From: a virus | Length of the DNA: 53,015 nt | Reading direction: 5' to 3' (one strand) | IMG/VR virus record: IMGVR_UViG_3300040806_000113 | Span: 1 to 53,015 of that record | In this document: positions 26,706 through 34,293 of the stretch, in pieces | Numbering within the stretch: position 1 is the stretch's first letter | How the letters are laid out: every line of letters starts with the position of its first letter | The notes under the pieces: generated by a model | What the model saw: only the letters and a program-made list of their open reading frames with translations | Told to the model about the DNA's origin: nothing | Database searches by the model: none | Position numbers and translations under genes: made by a program

Positions 26706-27500
26706 ATGACAGCTTGGTTGAAAGATTATGTGAACGGTTTGTCAATAGCATCGGAAGGTCGTCTGCGGATGGACTGCCCAGCTTGCGGCAAGAAGAATAC
26801 GTTTAGTGTTTCGGATACAAATGGTGAACGCCTATGGTTTTGCTTTCATGCAGACTGCGGGGTTCGCGGGCGTACTGGTTTTAGAATCAGAAGTGACACA
26901 CCATACCATCCCCTGTTGCGAAAGACAACACCAGTTCGCGAACCACTTTGCGAACCGGAGTTCCAGCTTCCCGATACTATTGTCCCTGTGTCGCGCAGTG
27001 AAGAAGCCGTGCGATATTTGAAACAGGTCAATGCCTATGATGCGTACCTTGCGGGGCGTGTCGATATTCGTTATGACTTCAGAATGAACCGTGTTGTTTA
27101 CCTGATTAAAGATGGTAGACGAACCGTTGATGCTGCTGGTCGTAGTTTAGTTAATGCCAAACCAAAATGGTGGAGATATGGAAAATCAGGTAATCCTTTC
27201 GTCTGCGGAACTAACCGTGTCGGTGTTGTTCTGGAAGACTGTGCTAGTGCTTGCAGTGTATCTAGTTTTCTTTCGGGGGTAGCCCTCTTGGGAACCAACT
27301 TACAGGATAGCCACTTGTCAACCTTGAGACGTTATGATAGATTGCTCGTTGCATTAGACAAGGACGCTACAAAGAAAGCCCTCGAAATGGTTCGCAGAAT
27401 GCAGGCCATAAGGCCAACAAGTTTAGTTGTTTTAAACAAAGATGTGAAAGACATGACAGATGATGAACGAATCACAACCTTCAAGAAATACCTCTATTGA
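26706..27500 (+). CDS. DNA primase (T7 gp4 primase-like, separate protein)
   Basis: A 264-residue protein that would make RNA primers at the fork. A Cys-type zinc finger at residues about 21-50 (CPACGKKNTF and FCFHADCG) is followed by a TOPRIM domain with 'GVVLEDCASACSVSSFLSG' (Glu 178 region) and 'RLLVALDKDATKKALEMV' (DxD-like). The start has AGGAGAA eight bases upstream. It lacks the helicase half found in T7 gp4; the helicase is encoded next, overlapping by 41 bases. First gene of the plus-strand operon. Confidence 0.87.
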   Translation: MTAWLKDYVNGLSIASEGRLRMDCPACGKKNTFSVSDTNGERLWFCFHADCGVRGRTGFRIRSDTPYHPLLRKTTPVREPLCEPEFQLPDTIVPVSRSEEAVRYLKQVNAYDAYLAGRVDIRYDFRMNRVVYLIKDGRRTVDAAGRSLVNAKPKWWRYGKSGNPFVCGTNRVGVVLEDCASACSVSSFLSGVALLGTNLQDSHLSTLRRYDRLLVALDKDATKKALEMVRRMQAIRPTSLVVLNKDVKDMTDDERITTFKKYLY

Positions 27501-28701
27501 ACTACAGGTTCTGGGGTTTCTTTTAAATAACAATTTCTACAACAGGGTAAAGAACATTGTCACTCGTGATATGTTCGAGGGACGGTATGCCACCCTGTTC
27601 GATACAATTACCTATGCCCACAAGAATTACGGAACGAACCTATCTCGTGACCAGTTGGATTCCCTGTTCATGGACAGGAACCCTGCAATGCCTAACAGCG
27701 CAAAGCAAGAAGTGTTTGATATCATTACACAACTTAGCGAACACGTTAGTGAAGCAGGTGACCTAGAGTTAGACGTGACCAAGAACTTCTGGGTTCGTGA
27801 CCGTGCAAGGCAGATTGGTGAGAAGGCTATTGCCATCTTCACTGGTGAGTCCGAACACTTTGGTGAACTCAAGACCCTTATTGATATGGTCGAAGATGGT
27901 CGCATGTCCGACAAGACAACCTACAGTGAAATGGACAAAGACTTTGTTCAGCTAATGGAAGAAGAAGTTGGCGAACCAGACTTTCCATTCACTTGGGATT
28001 TAATGAGCGAACACCTTGGCGGTATGGACAGAGGTAACCTTGGAATTATATTTGCCCGCCCCGAAGTGGGTAAGACAACCTTCTGTGCCTTTGTTGCAGC
28101 TAGTTACGTCAAGCAAAAACATAAGGTAGTCTATTGGGCGAACGAGGAACCGGCAGAAAAGATTAAGCTAAGAATTATCCAAAGTTTCTTTGGCTTGACA
28201 CGAGAGGAAATGTCTGCGGGTGCGGATGCCTTGTCCCATCGTTACGCAGAAGAGATTGCACCATATCTTACCGTGATGGATTCGGTTGGCACATCGATGG
28301 AAGAACTGAACGAGTACGCCCAGCTAAACGAACCGGATGTAATGTTCTGTGACCAGTTAGACAAGTTCAAGGTATCTGGTGAGTTCAACCGTGGGGATGA
28401 ACGCCTAAAGGAAACATATGTCGTGGCTCGTGAGATTGCCAAGCGCAACAAACTACTGGTGTGGTCAGTTAGTCAGGCAAGCTTTGAGGCACATGACAGG
28501 CAGTTCATCGACTATGCTATGCTAGACGGTTCGCGAACCGGCAAGGCTGGTGAGGCAGATGTAATCATCGGTATCGGCAAGACCGGTACGTCAGAAGAAG
28601 AGAACACCACACGGCACATCTGCATTTCAAAGAACAAACTCAATGGTTGGCACGGTATGTTTACTAGCCACATTGATGTGCAGCGGGGGGTATATTACTA
28701 A
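27460..28701 (+). CDS. DnaB-like replicative helicase
   Basis: A 413-residue RecA-fold helicase. Walker A is 'ARPEVGKTTF' (about residues 199-208), followed by 'KVVYWANEEPAEKIKLRI', Walker B 'DVMFCDQLDKF' (D298), and the sensor/arginine-finger region 'LLVWSVSQASFEAHDRQFID'. The N-terminal 150 residues are a helical domain like the linker region of DnaB or T7 gp4 relatives. Start in the 3' end of the primase gene at one of two adjacent ATGs; overlap with the exonuclease gene is one base (TAATG). It should unwind DNA with the primase as partner. Confidence 0.87.
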   Translation: MMNESQPSRNTSIELQVLGFLLNNNFYNRVKNIVTRDMFEGRYATLFDTITYAHKNYGTNLSRDQLDSLFMDRNPAMPNSAKQEVFDIITQLSEHVSEAGDLELDVTKNFWVRDRARQIGEKAIAIFTGESEHFGELKTLIDMVEDGRMSDKTTYSEMDKDFVQLMEEEVGEPDFPFTWDLMSEHLGGMDRGNLGIIFARPEVGKTTFCAFVAASYVKQKHKVVYWANEEPAEKIKLRIIQSFFGLTREEMSAGADALSHRYAEEIAPYLTVMDSVGTSMEELNEYAQLNEPDVMFCDQLDKFKVSGEFNRGDERLKETYVVAREIAKRNKLLVWSVSQASFEAHDRQFIDYAMLDGSRTGKAGEADVIIGIGKTGTSEEENTTRHICISKNKLNGWHGMFTSHIDVQRGVYY

Positions 28702-29288
28702 TGAATGTCTTGACCTTCGACGTGGAAACAACCCACAAACCCAAAGCCAATGGTTCGACAACTGCCTTGCCATACTTCGGAAACTCTTTAGTTTCAAATG
28801 GTTACAAGTGGTTGGGTGAGCCACACGTTCACTATCACTGTTATTACCACAGTGTTCGCGAACCACATGAGTTCGCTTTCGAATTGTTCCAAGCTGCTCT
28901 TGACAAAGCCGACGTGGTTGTGGGACAAAACATAAAGTTTGATTTATCTTGGATTCGCGATTGCGGGTTCGTTTATGAGGGACATGTATATGATACAATG
29001 GTTGCAGAATATATTCTTGCCCGCTCCCAGAGGTGGCCTCTTTCACTTGCTGCTCTTGCAGAAAAGTATAGTGATGTGCAAAAAGAGAAAGACCTCGTTG
29101 CGCCGTATTTTAAGGAAGGCAAGACCTTCTACGACATACCTTGGGAAATAATAGAAACGTATGGAAAGGCTGATGTCATTTCCACAGAGCAAGTAGCCCT
29201 TGCACAACTCGAAGCCTTTGGCACTACATTTGAGGAACTATTCAATGAACAACCAAACACTCTTGCCCACTTTGCGTCTGTCGCTTGA
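28701..29288 (+). CDS. 3'-5' proofreading exonuclease (split from PolA)
   Basis: A 195-residue DEDDy exonuclease: ExoI 'LTFDVETTH' (D7, E9), ExoII 'VVVGQNIKFDLSWI', ExoIII 'YGKADVISTEQV'. In most family A phage polymerases this is the N-terminal domain; here it is a separate protein whose gene overlaps the polymerase gene by 44 bases. The two products presumably form one polymerase complex. Separation of exonuclease and polymerase is a known trait of some marine phage polymerases. Confidence 0.85.
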   Translation: MNVLTFDVETTHKPKANGSTTALPYFGNSLVSNGYKWLGEPHVHYHCYYHSVREPHEFAFELFQAALDKADVVVGQNIKFDLSWIRDCGFVYEGHVYDTMVAEYILARSQRWPLSLAALAEKYSDVQKEKDLVAPYFKEGKTFYDIPWEIIETYGKADVISTEQVALAQLEAFGTTFEELFNEQPNTLAHFASVA

Positions 29289-30792
29289 GATGACAGATGT
29301 GCTGTCCCGTATCGAACGGAACGGCATCAAGATTAATAGACAAACATTGTCTGACATTCGCCGCGAATACGAGGATGAACTGTTTACCCTCGAACGGCGG
29401 CTACAAGAACTGGCTGCGGAAGCTATGGGTGACACCCCCATCAACCTTGACAGTCCAGATGACCGTTCCAAGCTGTTCTATTCCTGTAAGGTAAAGGACA
29501 AGTCCCGCTGGGCTGGTCTGTTTAACTTGGGTCACGAAATTCGCGGTGCAGGACGCAAACCAAAACGCCGCACACGGATGAGCCGTGCCGACTTCAAACG
29601 CAACGTTGTGAACGAGACGGATGTACTGTTCAAGACCCGTGGTAGTCAATGTGCCGATTGCGGGGGCGTGGGGCGTTATACAGCCCGCAAGAAGGACGGA
29701 ACGCTAGGTAAGGCTATCAGAATCTGTAAGCCCTGTCAGGGGGCTGGTGTGCGCTATACATCGACAGGTCAAGTTGCGGGGTTCAAGTTAGTTCCTCGTG
29801 ACCCCTACGATGTGGCTGCTGCCGGTTTCAAAACAGATAAGGAAACTTTGGAAAGTATGTTCACATCCCTGCGGGGTGAGGCTCGTGAGTTCGCAGAAGC
29901 TTACATCCGGTACAGTGCTGTTCGAACTTACCTTCGTTCGTTTGTCGAGGGTATGGAAAACAACATGGATGGTGAGGGGTTTATCCACACGGAGTTCATG
30001 CAATGTGTTACGGCAACAGGTCGTCTATCGTCTCGCAACCCGAACTTCCAGAACATGCCACGAGGTACTACCTTTATTATCAGGCGGGCTGTTGAAAGCC
30101 GGTTCGAGGGTGGGTCAATCCTCGAAGGTGACTACGCCCAGCTAGAGTTTAGAGTGGCTGGTTTCCTTGCGGATGATGAGGGCATCAAGACTGATGTGGA
30201 TGCCGGAACAGATGTGCATAGCTATACTGCCAGTGTCATAGGGTGTTCGCGGCAAGATGCCAAGGCTCACACCTTCAAGCCACTCTATGGTGGTGTGTCG
30301 GGTACAGATGACCAGAAACGATATTACAATGCGTTCAAGGAAAAGTATAACAATGTTACCAAGTGGCATGAGTTCCTTCAGAAACATGCCGTAACAAAGA
30401 AGTACATCCAGCTTCCTTCGGGCAGGCAATACGCTTTTCCTCATGCAAGGTGGACTGATTGGGGTGCAGCAACAGACCGGACTGCAATCTGCAACTATCC
30501 TGTTCAGGGGTTTGCAACTGCTGACCTTCTGCCTATGTCCTTGATTATGCTGGACAAACGAGTTCGCGAACTGAACTTGCGTTCGGTTATCTGCAACACG
30601 GTTCACGATTCCATCGTCATGGATGTGTATCCCAGCGAGGAAAAAAAATGTATTGACGTGATGGCTGAATGTATGTTAGCTATCCCGTTGGAATCAAAGA
30701 ATAGGTATGGGATTACCTATGATATGCCAGTTGGTATCGAACTAAAAATGGGTAAAAACTGGCTTGACTTGGAAGAAGTACTTACTGTATAA
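29245..30792 (+). CDS. Family A DNA polymerase with DnaJ-like zinc insertion
   Basis: A 515-residue polymerase; start at ATG 29245, inside the exonuclease gene. A zinc finger at residues 136-172 (C136, C139, C161, C164; 'CADCGGVGRY' and 'CKPCQGAGVRY') is inserted before the palm, as reported for HMO-2011-type phages. Motif A is 'EGDYAQLEFRVAG' (D296). The O-helix 'RQDAKAHTFKPLYGG' has K340, F344 at the position equal to Pol I 762, and Y348. Motif C reads 'VHDSIVMDV', with Ser where most enzymes have Glu. Copies the phage genome with the split exonuclease, primase and helicase. Confidence 0.93.
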   Translation: MNNQTLLPTLRLSLEMTDVLSRIERNGIKINRQTLSDIRREYEDELFTLERRLQELAAEAMGDTPINLDSPDDRSKLFYSCKVKDKSRWAGLFNLGHEIRGAGRKPKRRTRMSRADFKRNVVNETDVLFKTRGSQCADCGGVGRYTARKKDGTLGKAIRICKPCQGAGVRYTSTGQVAGFKLVPRDPYDVAAAGFKTDKETLESMFTSLRGEAREFAEAYIRYSAVRTYLRSFVEGMENNMDGEGFIHTEFMQCVTATGRLSSRNPNFQNMPRGTTFIIRRAVESRFEGGSILEGDYAQLEFRVAGFLADDEGIKTDVDAGTDVHSYTASVIGCSRQDAKAHTFKPLYGGVSGTDDQKRYYNAFKEKYNNVTKWHEFLQKHAVTKKYIQLPSGRQYAFPHARWTDWGAATDRTAICNYPVQGFATADLLPMSLIMLDKRVRELNLRSVICNTVHDSIVMDVYPSEEKKCIDVMAECMLAIPLESKNRYGITYDMPVGIELKMGKNWLDLEEVLTV

Positions 30793-30793
30793 T
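30764..30793 (+). promoter_or_regulatory. Sigma70 promoter for the ssDNA-binding gene
   Basis: TTGACT (30764-30769), 18-base spacer, TATAAT (30788-30793), with a perfect -10 box that includes the stop codon of the polymerase gene. Transcription would begin about 30 bases before the ATG at 30830, which has AAGGAG upstream. Confidence 0.7.
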
Positions 30794-30829
30794 CCCTTTA
30801 CGCTTAACGCTCATCTAAGGAGAAACAAC

Positions 30830-31687
30830 ATGAGCAATGAACTACAAATGTTGAATGATGAAATGAACACCTTCCTGACTGCATTCGAGTCAGGTAACGA
30901 AGAAGCCCTCATGGAAATGAGTGGACAGGCTGACCCAAACAACAAGCCGAAGATTGGTCTGCCTAGACTAAATATTAATTACGATACAGAGACAGATGAT
31001 GGCACATTGCTAAGACGCGGTGCATGGCGCATCTGGAACGGTTCTGCACCTGTATATGCAGACAAGGTTTTTGTACGTCCCTTGCTGCGAACCTTCGAGT
31101 GGTCAGTGTGGAATCAAGAAGAAGGTAAGTTTTCTTGCAAGTCTGTGCAGAAGCGCAAACTAGCTGGGGACTTTCCTGACACACTAGGCGGTAACAAGTG
31201 TGGTCGTTTGTCTCGTCAAGAAGAAGAGGCACTAAGTCAAGATGACCCACGGGTTTTGTTGAGCCGCTCTGTTAGCTGCAATCAGGTAATCTACGGAATC
31301 ATCGATGCACCTGAAGCAGCATATGCAGATGGTACTGCAGCACCTGTAGAGCAGATGCCGTTCATGGCATACTTCAAGCGTTCTGGTTACCGTCCGGTCA
31401 ACGACTTCATTCAGAAGCAGCTTACAGACCGTAAGATTCTGATGCACAAGGCGTTGGTTGAGTTCACCACAGAGAAGCAGAAGAACGGCGGTGTTGTCTA
31501 CTGGACACCGAAGCTTGCCTTTGTAAAGGAAGTGTCTGGTACGGAAGACGGTGATAAGGCTTTGATGAAGGACTTTGCCGACACCGTGAATGCACACAAC
31601 GAGTCTGTGTTCGCAGAATACAAAGCTGCACAGAAAGCTACTGCTTCTTCTGATGACATTGACCTGTCACATCGTCTGGCTGGCTAG
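30830..31687 (+). CDS. Putative ssDNA-binding protein of the replication module (285 aa)
   Basis: Start at ATG 30830, nine bases after AAGGAG; own promoter upstream, suggesting an abundant product. The sequence has an acidic helical N-terminus (LQMLNDEMNTFLTAFESGNE), then a beta-rich core 'PKIGLPRLNINYDTETDDGT', 'LLRTFEWSVWNQEEGKFSCK', 'VEQMPFMAYFKRSGYRPVND', and an acidic region near the C-terminus (SSDDIDLSHRLAG). I recognise it as a conserved replication-module protein of marine podoviruses, positioned like T7 gp2.5. The ssDNA-binding role is inferred from position, own promoter and OB-like strand pattern. Confidence 0.55.
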   Translation: MSNELQMLNDEMNTFLTAFESGNEEALMEMSGQADPNNKPKIGLPRLNINYDTETDDGTLLRRGAWRIWNGSAPVYADKVFVRPLLRTFEWSVWNQEEGKFSCKSVQKRKLAGDFPDTLGGNKCGRLSRQEEEALSQDDPRVLLSRSVSCNQVIYGIIDAPEAAYADGTAAPVEQMPFMAYFKRSGYRPVNDFIQKQLTDRKILMHKALVEFTTEKQKNGGVVYWTPKLAFVKEVSGTEDGDKALMKDFADTVNAHNESVFAEYKAAQKATASSDDIDLSHRLAG

Positions 31688-31689
31688 TC

Positions 31690-32583
31690 ATGTTACAACT
31701 CGTAGAAGTCCAAGACTTCCTACAGAAAGCGGGGCGGGGGGAGATTGACTCCTCTCGCCTCGAACATCTGATAGAACAGTTTGGCGAGGATTGTAAAGCT
31801 GCTATGCGGAAACAGTTCTCTAGCCGTGGTGATTACCGGGTTCGTATGTCCGGTGTTGGTCGCCCCTTGTGTCAACAACAACTTGAGAAGCAGGGCAACA
31901 AACAAGACGTTGCCTACAATGATATTGTGCGGTTCGCAACCGGTGACCTCTTAGAAGCATTCGCCATTCTTGTGATGCGGGCTGCTGGCCTAGATGTCGT
32001 TGCGGAACAGAAGAAGTGTTCCCTCGAACTAGGTGGGCAAACCGTCAACGGAACCCTGGACATCATCTTGAACATCGATGGTGAAGAAGAAGTCTGGGAT
32101 ATCAAGACAGCAAGCCCGTGGTCGTTCGACAATAAGTTTTCTGGGCGCGGTGGCTATGATGTTATCAAAGAAGATGACCCATTTGGTTACGTTATGCAGG
32201 GACACCTGTATGGAGAGTCAGAGGGTAAACGCTTTGGTGGATGGATTGTAATCAACAAATCGACAGGCGAGTGGGATTTCGTAGAGGCACCCCGCGAACA
32301 GTCTGAAGACCGCAAAGCATATCTAGAGGATGCGAACAAACGTGTCGAGGCAATCGTCAATGATGCACCATTCAAAGTACCGTTCCAGTCTGTTCCTGAG
32401 ACAGTTACAATAGACAGACAGAAGGTAGAGACAGGCAACCGCCTGATGCCCAAGACTTGCACCTTCTGTTCCTTCAAGACAAAGTGCTGGAAGAATGCTG
32501 AACTAGCCCCGAAGATAACATCTAAGGCGCGGTTCAAACCCCACGTCTGGTACACAAAGCTTGTGAAGCGGGAACTAGACTGA
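31690..32583 (+). CDS. PD-(D/E)XK exonuclease (RecB/Cas4-like)
   Basis: A 297-residue nuclease. The motif 'VNGTLDIILNIDGEEEVWDI' followed by KTAS gives the acidic residue, D-I-K core of the PD-(D/E)XK fold; an upstream 'DLLEAFAILVMRAAGLDVVA' helix and downstream 'DPFGYVMQGHLYGE' (Gln/Tyr motif) complete it. The C-terminus has 'CTFCSFKTKCW', three cysteines recalling the Fe-S cluster of Cas4/AddB-like enzymes, but a fourth ligand is not obvious. Likely acts in recombination or host DNA degradation, like T7 gp6. Starts two bases after the upstream stop. Confidence 0.78.
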   Translation: MLQLVEVQDFLQKAGRGEIDSSRLEHLIEQFGEDCKAAMRKQFSSRGDYRVRMSGVGRPLCQQQLEKQGNKQDVAYNDIVRFATGDLLEAFAILVMRAAGLDVVAEQKKCSLELGGQTVNGTLDIILNIDGEEEVWDIKTASPWSFDNKFSGRGGYDVIKEDDPFGYVMQGHLYGESEGKRFGGWIVINKSTGEWDFVEAPREQSEDRKAYLEDANKRVEAIVNDAPFKVPFQSVPETVTIDRQKVETGNRLMPKTCTFCSFKTKCWKNAELAPKITSKARFKPHVWYTKLVKRELD

Positions 32584-32978
32584 TGCCTGTTTTGTACACA
32601 CGTGAGTACCCCCACGAACTGTTCGACTTGAATCCGCAGCTTTACTGTGTGTTCGTGGAGTCACATGAACGTCGTGGGGGTGGTCGTTCTACTGTCAGGG
32701 TTCGCAGCTTGGAAATATCCCTACCCCTTACTTTACGAGACAACTACTCGCCAGACGGTTCCTTGAAGTCAGACACAGAAGTACGTGACATAAAACTCAT
32801 AGAAGAGGAATTTCAGAACATTGCTCATCACTTGCGACAGGGGTTGGTAGTATGCCTACCGACAATGGAAATCTCAAAAGAAATATCGCAGCTAGAAAAA
32901 CGGTCCCCAAAAGTAGGACAGTATCTGTTAAAAAGGCTAGAAGGGGTGAAGGCGGGATTTCCGCTGCTAGGATTATGA
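32583..32978 (+). CDS. 131-residue protein before endonuclease I
   Basis: MPVLYTREYPHELFDLNPQL, then 'YCVFVESHERRGGGRSTVRV' and 'LEISLPLTLRDNYSPDGSLK' suggest a beta-rich N-terminal domain. The C-terminal half is helical (IEEEFQNIAHHLRQGLVVCL, 'ISQLEKRSPKVGQYLLKRLE'). It overlaps the nuclease gene before it by one base and ends in an ATGA overlap with the endonuclease gene. Function unknown; placement suggests replication or recombination. Confidence 0.55.
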   Translation: MPVLYTREYPHELFDLNPQLYCVFVESHERRGGGRSTVRVRSLEISLPLTLRDNYSPDGSLKSDTEVRDIKLIEEEFQNIAHHLRQGLVVCLPTMEISKEISQLEKRSPKVGQYLLKRLEGVKAGFPLLGL

Positions 32979-33349
32979 GACAAACACGTTACCGTTCACA
33001 GTTCGAGATTAACCTTGCTAGGTCACTGGCAGAGAAAAAGATTGCCTTCGAGTACGAACAGGCAAAGCTACAATACATACCCAAGCCGCGAACATATACG
33101 CCAGACTTCTATTTACCTGAACAAGATATCTACATAGAAGCGAAGGGTCATTTAGATAAGGGCGACAGGGTAAAGATGCAGCTAATCAAACAACAATACC
33201 CCGACTTGGATATTCGCTTTGTATTCGTTCGGGCCACGAACAAGATTTACAGAGGCAGCAAGACCAGTTATGCTGATTGGGCGAATCGTTATGGTTTCCC
33301 ATGGGCAGAAGGTAGTGTGCCAGAGGAGTGGTTTAAAAATGACGGATGA
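32975..33349 (+). CDS. Endonuclease I, Holliday junction resolvase (T7 gp3-like)
   Basis: The catalytic residues of T7 endonuclease I can be aligned: Glu in 'YRSQFEINLARSLAEKKIAF', Asp in 'YTPDFYLPEQ', Glu and Lys in 'IYIEAKGHLD'. 'YPDLDIRFVFVRATNKIYRG' and 'YADWANRYGFPWAEGSVPEE' match the rest of the family. It would cut branched DNA before packaging. I chose ATG 32975 (ATGA overlap, 124 residues). An earlier ATG at 32852 with AGGGG upstream would add 41 basic residues but overlap the previous gene by 127 bases; T7 gp3 has 149 residues, so both are possible. Confidence 0.88.
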   Translation: MRQTRYRSQFEINLARSLAEKKIAFEYEQAKLQYIPKPRTYTPDFYLPEQDIYIEAKGHLDKGDRVKMQLIKQQYPDLDIRFVFVRATNKIYRGSKTSYADWANRYGFPWAEGSVPEEWFKNDG

Positions 33350-33692
33350 TAGGGATTATGAGGTTGGTAGCTTGTTGCCTGACCGGTGGTACATTATCTT
33401 AAAAAGAAAGGATGATGAAAGCTTCAATATGACAGCCTACGATACAACTCCTTTACCTGACGATGAAGAATACATGGACGCAGGGTTCGTGGCACAACAA
33501 GGGATTGTTGAGATGCTAGAGAACGACTTCGACAGACTCATACAAGCAGGGTTAGCCCGCATATCTTTTATGGAAATGAAGGATACTATCCTACAGGAAC
33601 TAGAGGATGAGGGCGTGGAGTTCGAACCTCGTGACCGTATAACCAGTCGTGATGAAAACATAGTTAAAGTAGATTTTGGAACAAAGCAATGA
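33339..33692 (+). CDS. Acidic 117-residue protein
   Basis: Start at ATG 33339, ten bases after [26 protein letters not shown], then '[20 protein letters not shown]' and '[20 protein letters not shown]'. Acidic alpha/beta protein with no family recognised. It overlaps the endonuclease gene by 11 bases and MazG by four, so it belongs to the same transcript. Confidence 0.6.
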   Translation: MTDDRDYEVGSLLPDRWYIILKRKDDESFNMTAYDTTPLPDDEEYMDAGFVAQQGIVEMLENDFDRLIQAGLARISFMEMKDTILQELEDEGVEFEPRDRITSRDENIVKVDFGTKQ

Positions 33693-34009
33693 AGTTAGAT
33701 GAATTTCAAATGAGAGCAGAGGATACTGCTATCTATCCAAACGAGTATTCTGTTGTTTACCCTGCATTGGGTTTGGCAGGAGAAGCTGGTGAGGTAGCAG
33801 ACAAGGTAAAGAAGATTCTTCGTGACGGCGAACCTCATCTTTTCTACAAAGATGATATTGCAAAAGAACTAGGTGACGTGCTATGGTACGTTGCAATCTT
33901 GGCACGAGACTTGGGCTACAGCCTAGAAGAAGTGGCACAGATGAATCTAGACAAATTATATAACCGTAAAATTCGCAACGCTTTGCAAGGCAGCGGAGAC
34001 GACAGATGA
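33689..34009 (+). CDS. MazG-like nucleotide pyrophosphohydrolase
   Basis: A 106-residue single-domain MazG: '[20 protein letters not shown]' gives the first EAGE metal-binding set, and '[20 protein letters not shown]' the second E-x3-D set, on the four-helix scaffold. Cellular MazG hydrolyses NTPs or dNTPs to monophosphates; phage versions have been linked to dCTP/dUTP-type clean-up or, less securely, ppGpp control. It lies just before DUF3310 and the ribonucleotide reductase, supporting a nucleotide role. Confidence 0.85.
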   Translation: MKLDEFQMRAEDTAIYPNEYSVVYPALGLAGEAGEVADKVKKILRDGEPHLFYKDDIAKELGDVLWYVAILARDLGYSLEEVAQMNLDKLYNRKIRNALQGSGDDR

Positions 34010-34293
34010 GACACGAGGCATACATGAAGTGTATGGAAGATGAAAATGAACAGGCCGGTAAGATGGCCTATGGCGGTGTTGATATGGTCAACAGTCCGCC
34101 TCACTACAACGCAGCGGGAACAGAGTGCATAGATGCAATCCAAGCTGCAACCCTTGACGGGTTCGAATATTACCTGCAAGGAAACATAATGAAATACCTG
34201 TGGCGATATCGTTACAAGAATGGTAACGAGGATTTGAAGAAAGCGCAGTGGTATTTAAATAAACTATTAGAGGTTCGAGGAGAGAACAAATGA
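34006..34293 (+). CDS. DUF3310 (SaV-like) nucleotide-kinase-associated protein
   Basis: The C-terminal 65 residues carry the DUF3310 pattern: '[20 protein letters not shown]', '[20 protein letters not shown]', '[16 protein letters not shown]'. The N-terminal 25 residues are a charged helix. DUF3310 proteins are common in phages beside nucleotide metabolism genes and are helical metal-binding-like domains distantly related to the MazG superfamily; exact activity is unknown. Four-base overlap with MazG and with the reductase gene. Confidence 0.8.
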   Translation: MRHEAYMKCMEDENEQAGKMAYGGVDMVNSPPHYNAAGTECIDAIQAATLDGFEYYLQGNIMKYLWRYRYKNGNEDLKKAQWYLNKLLEVRGENK

